DNA of 5,944 nucleotides from an uncultured Odoribacter sp. (GCA_947176455.1 CAMWQQ010000105.1:1-5944); one strand, 5' to 3'; positions 1 to 5,676 are shown, numbered from the stretch's first letter. The notes: a model not told the origin generated them from the sequence alone. Made by a program: numbers and translations.

Positions 1-57
1 AAGTCAACCCACAAGTCAACCCACAAGTCAACCCACAAGTCAACCCACAAGTCAACC
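1..57 (+). repeat. 12-base tandem repeat coding for (SQPT)n
   Basis: Four perfect copies of AAGTCAACCCAC (1-48) and a fifth partial copy (49-57) are visible. The array begins at the very first base, so it probably continues upstream. The unit is a multiple of three, so copy-number change would alter the length of the Ser-Gln-Pro-Thr linker without shifting the frame. A rotated unit (AACCCACAAGTC) also occurs once, in the same codon phase, at 216-227 of the same gene. Confidence 0.95.
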
Positions 58-259
58 GGAGAAGTCTGTGGTAGAAAGGATAATGGAGTTCTGCAAAGAA
101 CCTAGATCCTTGGTTGATATAGCCACATATTGTGGATTTAAAGATACACGTAATTTCAGAGAGCGTTATCTTAATCCGCTACTAGGCACTCGCCTCCGAA
201 TGACAATCCCGGATAAACCCACAAGTCGAAATCAGAAGTACATCGCACAATCCGAATAA
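2..259 (+). CDS. C-terminal end of a winged-helix-tailed AlbA_2/Schlafen-like (or Fic-type) putative DNA-binding protein; 5' partial
   Basis: The frame is open from the left edge to the TAA at 257-259, so only the last 85 residues are seen; the GTG at 68 is not a real start. The visible protein has two parts. Residues 1-19 are a Ser-Gln-Pro-Thr repeat encoded by a 12-base tandem repeat. About 65 residues follow that resemble the C-terminal winged-helix domain found on Bacteroidetes proteins with an N-terminal AlbA_2 (Schlafen AAA_4) domain, and on some Fic proteins: a helical MEFCKEPRSLVDIATYCGF stretch, then RNFRERYLNPLL and the TIPDKPTSRNQKY motif. Low-complexity linkers of similar type commonly precede this domain. 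Such proteins are usually annotated as putative DNA-binding, ATP-binding or regulatory proteins; their roles are poorly defined. The family assignment is from motif memory, and the upstream catalytic domain is outside the window, so AlbA_2 versus Fic cannot be decided. Confidence 0.75.
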   Translation, partial: SQPTSQPTSQPTSQPTSQPEKSVVERIMEFCKEPRSLVDIATYCGFKDTRNFRERYLNPLLGTRLRMTIPDKPTSRNQKYIAQSE

Positions 260-267
260 GAGAGAAT

Positions 268-313
268 GTAAAATAAGTTGGCGTAAAGTTGTATATAAGT
301 GCCTTATTTTTAC
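268..313 (+). terminator. Candidate intrinsic terminator after the left-edge gene
   Basis: GTAAAATAAG (268-277) can pair with CTTATTTTTAC (303-313) apart from one bulged T. The intervening loop contains GGC (280-282) that could instead pair with GCC (301-303). The 3' arm supplies a T-rich tail (TTATTTTT). It lies 8 bases after the TAA of the left-edge gene, where a terminator is expected. The stem is mostly A-T and the loop is long (25 bases), so it is weak by standard criteria; no folding energy was computed. Confidence 0.35.
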
Positions 314-320
314 TCTGCCA

Positions 321-539
321 TTGTCACCAATTCCCTATTTCTGGAATATGCTGAAGCAACTGTTGCTTGTGCTTGCCCTTTTTGGGGGCAATGGCTTGTT
401 GCCTCATTGGAGTGCAAGTCCTGTCGTTGACAGCATTTACCGCACGGCGATTATCGGAGGTTGCTGGTTGTATGGGGCATATAAGCTCAGGATTTCCGAG
501 GAGTTTGTGTTGTTGATTCGGAAGTTGTTAAGAAAGTAA
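321..539 (+). pseudogene. 3' remnant of a wzx-type polysaccharide flippase (probable)
   Basis: The predicted peptide has two hydrophobic stretches (roughly LLLVLALFGGNGLL and TAIIGGCWLYGAYK), then a basic amphipathic tail with RISEEFVLLIRKLLRK. That pattern is typical of the last two membrane segments and cytoplasmic tail of Bacteroidetes oligosaccharide flippases (MATE/PST superfamily, over 400 residues in full), which move undecaprenyl-linked repeat units across the inner membrane. The frame is open back to base 204 but contains no convincing start: TTG at 321 and ATG at 348 are the only options, without a promoter or ribosome site. A terminator-like hairpin ends just upstream at ~313. I therefore read it as a truncated gene, joined to the left neighbour at an old recombination point between ~260 and ~320. 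Its last 53 bases overlap the end of the opposing glycosyltransferase. Alternatively it is a genuine small two-helix membrane protein. The flippase call rests on pattern recognition, not alignment. Confidence 0.5.
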
Positions 540-1710
540 TCCATTTTTGAATCATGTTTTCTTCGGCAAATTGCCTGCAATCTTCCCGGGCATTTGCAGC
601 CAGACGGCTCCTTTCTTGAGGCGAATTCATTAATGCCGTCAGCATGTTGACAAATGTCTGGATATCCCCGTTGCGGACAATAATTCCGTTTCTTTGATGC
701 TGAATCACGTCATACAGGGCGGAATAGCTGTCAAAGGCGATGGGCACGGTTCCCAGTTGTTGCGCTTCGGTGAGCACCATGGGGAATCCCTCGTAGGAGG
801 AAGTCATTAGAAAAATGGATGCTTGCTGATAATAAGGTACGGGGTTTTGTTTTCCTTCAAAATCGACCTGTTTCAAACGTAATTTTCGGACAAGATGACG
901 GTAGAACGGTTCGTCCGGACCGTTGCCAACGATTTTGAGGCGCCAATCTTGAAAACATCGGCTTTGTTCAATGGACTGCCATATTTTTAATGCCGTTGAT
1001 ATCCTTTTTTGTCTATCAGACAAACGTCCGACAATCAGCACTTCTTTTTGTTTGTCGGGCGAAGGTTGTATTTCTTCCGGAAAAGAAAGGCAATTGCCGA
1101 TGGCGATGAATTTTGCCGTTTCCGTTTCTTTCAGGCCTGCCAGTTTTAGGAAATCGGGGATATAACTCGCGGAGAGAAGTACGATTTTATCGGCGGTTCG
1201 GTGTATGTATGAGTAGTTGTGCCGGACGTTTCTTTGTACGATGTGCTTGTAAATGGGAGCGGGTAGCAAAGCAACCAGTAATTTTTTCAGGGATTTGAAT
1301 TTGTTTGAACCGTGGAAGAGTCGGAAACATTCCGTGTTCAAGACAGGAGGAACGAACTCTTTGCCCGGTTTGTTGTGATAGCAGTAAAACAACTGGCAAT
1401 CTGAAAGAGAGATTAGAGCCTGTCGGACAATGGCTAATTTTTTCGGAGGCCAGCATTCTTGGACGATGATTCGTTTGATGTCGTGTGCTCGGATGAAGGC
1501 ATTTAATTGTCGGACGGATTCATGGGTGAAATCCAGTTTTAATTTCCGGAGGAACAAGGAATCTTCGGATGCCTGGCTTTTTTCGAAATAGGCTCCGTAA
1601 CAATTCCAGCCCTGTGTCGCGAATGCTTTGGCAAGGATTGCCGTAATTCGTTGTATGCCTGAATTGACAGGATTTATTTCGCTGTTGTTGACAAATAGGA
1701 TATTATTCAT
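487..1710 (-). CDS. Glycosyltransferase family 4 (GT4, GT-B fold), complete, 407 aa
   Basis: This is probably a retaining, nucleotide-sugar-dependent glycosyltransferase that adds one sugar to a lipid-linked surface polysaccharide at the cytoplasmic face of the inner membrane. The N-terminal half (about 1-190) starts with ILFVNNSEINPVNSGIQR, the usual first strand and glycine loop of GT-B acceptor domains. The C-terminal donor domain shows the GT4 series: VGRL (227-230) with basic residues after it, KIVGNGPDE (259-267), and the E-x7-E motif with E307 and E315 in EGFPMVLTE, followed by AFDSYSAL and NGIIV. Length is normal. The ATG at 1710 sits 4 bases after a TATATTTG box, which fixes the start and predicts a leaderless mRNA. 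The gene stands alone, divergent from hicB. The last 18 residues (ITFLTTSESTTQTPRKS region) are polar and unlike the family; most of them are encoded antisense to the flippase remnant, so the original stop may have been lost. Sugar and acceptor are unknown. Confidence 0.9.
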   Translation of the reverse strand: MNNILFVNNSEINPVNSGIQRITAILAKAFATQGWNCYGAYFEKSQASEDSLFLRKLKLDFTHESVRQLNAFIRAHDIKRIIVQECWPPKKLAIVRQALISLSDCQLFYCYHNKPGKEFVPPVLNTECFRLFHGSNKFKSLKKLLVALLPAPIYKHIVQRNVRHNYSYIHRTADKIVLLSASYIPDFLKLAGLKETETAKFIAIGNCLSFPEEIQPSPDKQKEVLIVGRLSDRQKRISTALKIWQSIEQSRCFQDWRLKIVGNGPDEPFYRHLVRKLRLKQVDFEGKQNPVPYYQQASIFLMTSSYEGFPMVLTEAQQLGTVPIAFDSYSALYDVIQHQRNGIIVRNGDIQTFVNMLTALMNSPQERSRLAANAREDCRQFAEENMIQKWITFLTTSESTTQTPRKS

Positions 1711-1714
1711 AAAA

Positions 1715-1722
1715 CAAATATA
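1715..1722 (-). promoter_or_regulatory. Bacteroidetes -7 box of the glycosyltransferase gene
   Basis: Read on the minus strand, this is TATATTTG, a full match to TAnnTTTG. Only TTTT separates it from the ATG at 1710, so transcription is expected to begin at or next to the start codon. The -33 element is poor: the best match is TTAG (1744-1741) with an 18-base spacer, so the promoter may be weak or need help. Confidence 0.55.
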
Positions 1723-1785
1723 ACGCTTTTGTCGGAATCTCTAATTTTTTTTCATTGTAGTTTTAAAATAGGAGGCTTTGAAGAA

Positions 1786-1812
1786 ATGGCAAAGAGCTTG
1801 TTTTGCAACTAA
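1786..1812 (+). other. Eight-codon ORF with a strong Shine-Dalgarno, upstream of hicB
   Basis: AGGAGG at 1770-1775 is followed 10 bases later by ATG and the codons for MAKSLFCN, then TAA. A full Shine-Dalgarno is unusual here, since the other genes in the window lack one. It overlaps the -33 region of the hicB promoter and would only be transcribed from further upstream. It could be a relic of a deleted upstream gene, a leader peptide, or chance. No function is claimed. Confidence 0.2.
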
Positions 1813-1828
1813 AAAATGGTTACATTTG
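1797..1828 (+). promoter_or_regulatory. Promoter of the hicB-family gene
   Basis: The -7 box TACATTTG (1821-1828) fully matches TAnnTTTG. Twenty bases upstream is CTTG (1797-1800), three of four bases of the -33 TTTG. The box ends 4 bases before the ATG at 1833, so the predicted transcript starts at about the A of the start codon. An inverted repeat GCAAA (1789-1793) / TTTGC (1802-1806) straddles the -33 element and is a possible operator. Confidence 0.6.
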
Positions 1829-1832
1829 TGAT

Positions 1833-2177
1833 ATGAATACATTGAATTACAAAGGATATATAGGAAGTATTGAAATTAGTGAAGAGGATAATTGTTTGTT
1901 TGGTAAAGTTCTTGACTTGCCGAATGATACGATGATTTCGTATGAGGGGAATACGATTTTAGACCTAAAAAAAGATTTTATGGGAGCGGTCGATGATTAT
2001 ATCGCTTATTGCGAAGAAATGGGGATAGCTCCGCGCAAAAGTTATTCCGGTTCTTTGAATATCCGCATTTCACCGGAGACACATAGTCGCATCGCACTTC
2101 TTGCGAAAAAGGCAGGAATGTCTATAAATGCTTTTATCAAACAGGCATTGGACAAGCAAGTGGCGAGTATGTTATAA
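1833..2177 (+). CDS. hicB: HicB-family antitoxin-like protein, apparently orphan, 114 aa
   Basis: HicB proteins neutralise the HicA mRNA interferase and repress their own operon. The N-terminal part (about 1-65) has the HicB partner-binding fold signature: YKGYIGSIEISEED, LFGKVLDL, ISYEGNT, then DDYIAYCEEMGIAPRKS. The C-terminal part (about 73-110) is a ribbon-helix-helix DNA-binding domain: the GSLNIRIS strand, then ETHSRIALLAKKAG and SINAFIKQALDKQV helices. I chose the ATG at 1833 because the TTG at 1803 lies upstream of the predicted transcription start and because YKGY is normally within ten residues of the start. No hicA is visible. Only 122 bases separate this gene from the divergent glycosyltransferase, and its stop abuts the stop of the convergent licD-like gene. 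It may be a solitary regulator, an addiction-module relic, or antitoxin to a HicA encoded elsewhere. Confidence 0.88.
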   Translation: MNTLNYKGYIGSIEISEEDNCLFGKVLDLPNDTMISYEGNTILDLKKDFMGAVDDYIAYCEEMGIAPRKSYSGSLNIRISPETHSRIALLAKKAGMSINAFIKQALDKQVASML

Positions 2178-2879
2178 TCATGTTTTATGGAAATATCTTC
2201 GATAAGCTCTTTCCGTATGGTGCTTGATTCGAGTGGTGTGATTTTTAGCACTCCAATTTTTAATGGGAGTCATAAATGATGCGCCAAAGATGTCTTCCAG
2301 CCATTGATGAGTCTGGTCGGGCATATATAGGGTCAATCCCAGGAAATCCTGTTCTGAAAAGGCAGATTTGCTTACCCATGACAAATCTGTGGGAAAACCG
2401 TCCGTTTCGTTGGCTTTTCGCCAGTCCTTGTATTCGTGGCGTCGGGTGATGTAGCAATACATATCTTCATCGGTCGTGAAATACGTGAAGAAATCAATCT
2501 GGACTCCTTTGTAGCTATATACATCTTCGATGACTTTATTGTTTTCCTTGAGGTAGAATTGTTTTTTATGCTGGAATCCGAATTTGCTTAAAAGTCCTGC
2601 GACGTCGTGTGGCTGTTGGTCGGACAAGATGCCGACGTCGAGGTCGTTATCGTGAGGGATAAAGCCTTTCTCTCGATAAGCCCCCAAAAGCGTTCCGAAA
2701 GTGGGAAAAATGAAACAACCTTCGCTCCGGAAAGCTTTGTCTGCTTGTTGCAGGGCTTCCAGACCGTATTTGTCGAAAGCTTTCTTTAATTTCCGCTCTC
2801 TTCTGCGGGTATCCTGTTTCACCGCCCATTGGTAGAGCCCTATTTTCTGGCTGATATAAACTAAATATGAACGTAGCAT
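2178..2879 (-). CDS. LicD-family phosphotransferase, 233 aa; last gene of the operon
   Basis: LicD proteins transfer a phospho-substituent (phosphocholine in Haemophilus and pneumococcus; phosphoethanolamine, ribitol phosphate or others elsewhere) from a CDP-activated donor to a surface glycan. The hallmark nucleotidyltransferase-fold core is present: FGTLLGAYREKGFIPHDND (61-79), with the metal-binding acidic pair D77 and D79 plus D81 in DNDLD. VQIDFF follows at 126-131, and then the family's C-terminal MPDQTHQWLEDIFG...P block (186-205). Length is normal for a single-domain LicD. The ATG at 2879 overlaps the upstream stop as TAATG, implying translational coupling, so I prefer it to the TTG at 2888. 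The basic N-terminus (KQDTRRRERKLKK) with no signal peptide points to the cytoplasmic face. The cassette lacks a choline kinase or transporter, so the phospho-group is probably not choline; its identity is inferred from the first gene and is not proven. Confidence 0.88.
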   Translation of the reverse strand: MLRSYLVYISQKIGLYQWAVKQDTRRRERKLKKAFDKYGLEALQQADKAFRSEGCFIFPTFGTLLGAYREKGFIPHDNDLDVGILSDQQPHDVAGLLSKFGFQHKKQFYLKENNKVIEDVYSYKGVQIDFFTYFTTDEDMYCYITRRHEYKDWRKANETDGFPTDLSWVSKSAFSEQDFLGLTLYMPDQTHQWLEDIFGASFMTPIKNWSAKNHTTRIKHHTERAYRRYFHKT

Positions 2880-3817
2880 TATATCCAAAATTTTTCCGTA
2901 CTGTTGAATAGTTCGATGGTATCCGGAGTGGTTGTCATTTCAAAAATTTTTGAGGCAAAATAAATATCGTGTAAGCCAATGCCAATATTATATGCCAAAA
3001 TTCGCTCTTGGTCGTTTGTCCGTCCCGGATGAATTCCGGACATAACATTTGATATCTCGTCAAAATATCTGAAACGATTGAAATATTTAAATTGAGAAAC
3101 ATGGTTTCGGGCATCTGCAAAAACTTTGTCAAAAAACAAGTCGCAATTTTGAAATCCCCGGGTGTGTATCGGTATGACAAGAACGCCTTCTTTAAACCAA
3201 CTGTCTTCCGCTATCAGATTGTCGGCTGCCGTAACGCTGGATATGATGACATCGGCGTGGGAGATTAATTCTTCGGTGGAATGAACAACGGAAAAAGAGA
3301 CATTCGGAAAAGATTCAAAACGGTTTATGAATGAAATTTCCTGATTTTTATAGGCTTGAAGAGAAACGTGAAAATGTTCTTTCTTGTGATTGCTCAGCAA
3401 GCATAGCAAAGTGGCTCTTGCCGTATTCCCTAATCCGATGAATGCGTAATTGCTTGTTTTTGAATTTCGCAACAACTCAATGGAACGGCAAGCGACGGCA
3501 CCAGTTCGCATTGCGGTAATCCAAGTCCCGTCCAACAAGGCGAGCATTCTGCCTTCCTGGTCATCGTATAACAGGATTTCGCTTTTTAACGAAGGAATAT
3601 GTTGGGGATAGCGATAGACCACTTTTGTCCCGAATCGGTGAATTGACGGGATATGGCAGGGCATGGTTGTGAAAAAAACGTTCTCGGGCAAATGTAAGCA
3701 GACTTTTGCAGGGAGATTTGCATGATGTTGCAAAGCAAATGATTCGTCTATCCACTTGACACAAATTTCCGGTGGTATATTCAGTTTAGAGATGGTTTCA
3801 AAATCTATAATCTTCAT
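2879..3817 (-). CDS. Ornithine cyclodeaminase/mu-crystallin family NAD(P)-dependent enzyme, 312 aa
   Basis: This family includes ornithine cyclodeaminase, archaeal alanine dehydrogenase, ketimine reductases and SbnB, which oxidatively cleaves a phosphoserine-derived amino acid adduct. Visible landmarks are K65 in GTKVVYRYP (the substrate-binding lysine position); ALLDGTWITAMRTGAVA (93-109), with R104 at the carboxylate-binding position; the Rossmann nucleotide loop FIGLGNTAR (126-134); DVIISSVTA (189-196); and the C-terminal NIGIGLHDIYFASKIFE region. The DKVFADARN segment (230-238) replaces the more usual VDS.EQ, so catalytic chemistry may differ from true ornithine cyclodeaminase. Length is normal. 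The ATG at 3817 is 3 bases after the stop of the fused nucleotidyltransferase gene, and the stop overlaps the licD-like ATG, so it is firmly part of this operon. It could make or modify the amino compound that is activated by its neighbour. The reaction is not assignable from sequence. Confidence 0.82.
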   Translation of the reverse strand: MKIIDFETISKLNIPPEICVKWIDESFALQHHANLPAKVCLHLPENVFFTTMPCHIPSIHRFGTKVVYRYPQHIPSLKSEILLYDDQEGRMLALLDGTWITAMRTGAVACRSIELLRNSKTSNYAFIGLGNTARATLLCLLSNHKKEHFHVSLQAYKNQEISFINRFESFPNVSFSVVHSTEELISHADVIISSVTAADNLIAEDSWFKEGVLVIPIHTRGFQNCDLFFDKVFADARNHVSQFKYFNRFRYFDEISNVMSGIHPGRTNDQERILAYNIGIGLHDIYFASKIFEMTTTPDTIELFNSTEKFWI

Positions 3818-3820
3818 ATA

Positions 3821-5620
3821 TTAGATTTTTTTCAAAGCCTGTATAAACAAATCATTGTCCTTTGAATCCCGGATAGCTATCCGGATATAATTTTTCCCTT
3901 TGAATCCTTGTTTGGGCGCACAGTCTTTAATCAGGATGTCTTGCGTCAGCAATTTTTCGGTCAGTTCCGTGGAATTGTATTTTTCTGTGATTTCACAGAG
4001 GAAATAATTTGCCTCGGAGGGAATTACTCTTAGCCAGGGAATGGTTTCCAATGCCGTTTTGAAACGCTCTCTTTCTTTTATGAATTCCTGACAGGCGGCG
4101 GAATATGCCGATTCATATTTGCCGTATATTTGCATATAGAATTCTGCAAAGGAGTTGATGTTCCAAATGGCAACATCCTTTTTGATTTGCTCTATCAGGC
4201 GTGTGTCGGAAGAAGCCATGATTCCCAGCCTTAATCCGGGTACTCCGTATGATTTTGAGATGGATTTGACCACAACCAGGTGTTTGTATCTTTTTAGGAT
4301 GTCATTCCGGAGCAGGGAATTTTTCACGGATTCTTTGCTGAAATCCACGAATGATTCGTCCAGAACAAGTGTGATGTTTCTTTTTCCAGTCCATTCGCAG
4401 AGTTGGAACAAATCTTCTTGCGGAATAAGATTTCCGGAAGGATTGTCCGGATTTACCAACAGGAGATGCTTGATGTTTTTATCGGAAAACCATTCTGTCA
4501 AATCTTTTGCACTGTAAGAAAAATCCGGATTGTTCGGGGTAAATGCAACAATGGAATCCGGATGGCGTCTATTGGAATACTCTTCAAAGGTGGGGTAAGT
4601 GATGCCGATATTCCCTTTCAGGATTTCCATTAGGCTTTTTATCAACTCTGTGGCACCGTTCCCGATGACGATGAATTCCGGACGAAGGTTGAAATTTTTG
4701 GCAGCCAACAGGCTGTTTACCCGCATTCCGGAAGGGTATTGGGTAATCAGACGTTCAAAGTTGGCTTTGATTTCTGCCAATAATTTGGGATTCGGGAAAT
4801 AGGGATTTACCAAATAACAATAGTCCAGTATGTGCGGGTAACGCCAATAGCCTCCGTAACGGGACGCAATTTTTTTCAACGGATTTTCGGCAAAGATAGA
4901 CTCTGCGATGTCAAGGTCCTGGATGTCGTCAATCTCATACCAGGATTCATCGGAAAGCCGGAGGGCTTTCAATTCGGGTTTGTCCAACAGGGTGATGACA
5001 CGCAGTACCTGTTCGTAATATTCGTTATTTCCCAAAGCCTTGCAATATGCTTCCAGGAAAGGGATGTAATGTGAAGTTGAGAAATGCTTGCTGAATTTGT
5101 AGATATTTACCGTCTTGTAATAAGAGGGTATTTCTTCAAAAGAGAATTGCTGGGGTGAAATGAAACGTTTGATGTTATCTTCTTCGTCAAGGGTAACTAC
5201 CGTTCCGTCCATCCAGCTTTCAAACTTGGCAACCAATGCCAGGCTGGGATAAGGGTGGCGTACCAAGCGTTCGAGAACGGCATCTTCAAATATCAGGTCG
5301 GATTCCAACAATAACGTGTCCTGCTCCAACAGGTAATCTTTGGCAAGGTATAAGGAATAAATGTTATTTGTCTGGTCGTATATCGGATTTTCAACATAGA
5401 GAATGGGTGTCGATATGCTTAGGGTGTCGATGTAGTCTTTTAGTTTTTGTCCCTGATAACCGATGACGATGACGATCCTTTCCAAGTGTTGGGCTTCAAG
5501 TTGATGCAACATTCGCTCAATCAAAGTTGTTCCATTGACCCGAATCATGCACTTGGTGTTGTCTTGGGTCAGTTCACCCAGACGTTTGCCCATACCTGCG
5601 GCTAATATAATGGCTTGCAT
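3821..5620 (-). CDS. Bifunctional LicC-like nucleotidyltransferase fused to HisC/CobD-like PLP enzyme, 599 aa; first gene of the operon
   Basis: Residues 1 to ~245 form a sugar/phosphocholine-type NTP transferase: AIILAAGMGKRLGELT with the G-rich loop (3-18), TKCM (22-25), LLLESDLIF with D108 (metal), KTVNIYKFS (169-177) and EIDD (229-232). This resembles LicC and relatives that make CDP-linked small alcohols. Residues ~258-599 form a fold-type I aminotransferase-like domain of the HisC/CobD group: NGATELI (321-327), YPTFEEY (342-348), NPDNPSG (390-396), DESFVDF with D421, SISKSYG with the predicted PLP lysine K456, and GLRLG with R464. The C-terminal YIRIAIRDSKDNDLF, with two arginines, is closer to CobD-type phospho-amino-acid decarboxylases than to HisC. 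A plausible but unproven reading is decarboxylation of a phospho-amino acid (serine-P or threonine-P), then CDP activation. The ATG at 5620 is preferred because the TTG at 5647 falls inside the -7 box. Confidence 0.88.
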   Translation of the reverse strand: MQAIILAAGMGKRLGELTQDNTKCMIRVNGTTLIERMLHQLEAQHLERIVIVIGYQGQKLKDYIDTLSISTPILYVENPIYDQTNNIYSLYLAKDYLLEQDTLLLESDLIFEDAVLERLVRHPYPSLALVAKFESWMDGTVVTLDEEDNIKRFISPQQFSFEEIPSYYKTVNIYKFSKHFSTSHYIPFLEAYCKALGNNEYYEQVLRVITLLDKPELKALRLSDESWYEIDDIQDLDIAESIFAENPLKKIASRYGGYWRYPHILDYCYLVNPYFPNPKLLAEIKANFERLITQYPSGMRVNSLLAAKNFNLRPEFIVIGNGATELIKSLMEILKGNIGITYPTFEEYSNRRHPDSIVAFTPNNPDFSYSAKDLTEWFSDKNIKHLLLVNPDNPSGNLIPQEDLFQLCEWTGKRNITLVLDESFVDFSKESVKNSLLRNDILKRYKHLVVVKSISKSYGVPGLRLGIMASSDTRLIEQIKKDVAIWNINSFAEFYMQIYGKYESAYSAACQEFIKERERFKTALETIPWLRVIPSEANYFLCEITEKYNSTELTEKLLTQDILIKDCAPKQGFKGKNYIRIAIRDSKDNDLFIQALKKI

Positions 5621-5644
5621 GCTTGTATTGATTACCTGTTTGGA

Positions 5645-5676
5645 CAAAGATAGGACAATATTTTCCTTATGCCAAA
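5645..5676 (-). promoter_or_regulatory. Consensus promoter of the three-gene licD-type operon
   Basis: On the minus strand, TTTG (5676-5673), a 20-base spacer and TATCTTTG (5652-5645) match the Bacteroides -33/-7 consensus exactly. The predicted start is near 5641, giving a leader of about 21 bases before the ATG at 5620. There is no good Shine-Dalgarno in that leader. The cassette therefore appears to be an independent transcription unit, not a slice of a longer operon. Confidence 0.75.

Noticed and set aside
1..57. Possible CRISPR array
   Set aside because: The repeats are 12 bases, directly contiguous with no spacers, and lie in frame in a coding sequence.
1803..1832. TTG start at 1803 for the HicB-like protein
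   Set aside because: It is upstream of the predicted transcription start and adds ten residues not typical of the family.
2249..2269. Small inverted repeat ACTCC/GGAGT near the end of the licD-like gene as a terminator for hicB
   Set aside because: The stem is only five pairs and has no T-run after it.
2178..2879. Calling the operon a classical phosphocholine (licABCD) locus
   Set aside because: No choline kinase or choline transporter is present, and two extra enzymes do not belong to that pathway.
4155..4517. 120-codon plus-strand open frame inside the fusion gene
   Set aside because: It is antisense to clear PLP-enzyme motifs, has no promoter, and its product resembles no family. The same applies to the other antisense and out-of-frame stretches within 970-1460, 2040-2830, 2935-3764 and 4400-5466.
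3821..5620. Assignment as a phosphonate (2-aminoethylphosphonate) pathway with a PntC-type cytidylyltransferase
   Set aside because: No phosphoenolpyruvate mutase or phosphonopyruvate decarboxylase is in the window, and the fused PLP domain is HisC/CobD-like, not a class V transaminase. Genes outside the window could change this.
5621..5647. TTG start at 5647 for the nucleotidyltransferase fusion
   Set aside because: It lies within the -7 promoter box, and the family normally begins at the M of MQAIILAAG, which is the ATG at 5620.
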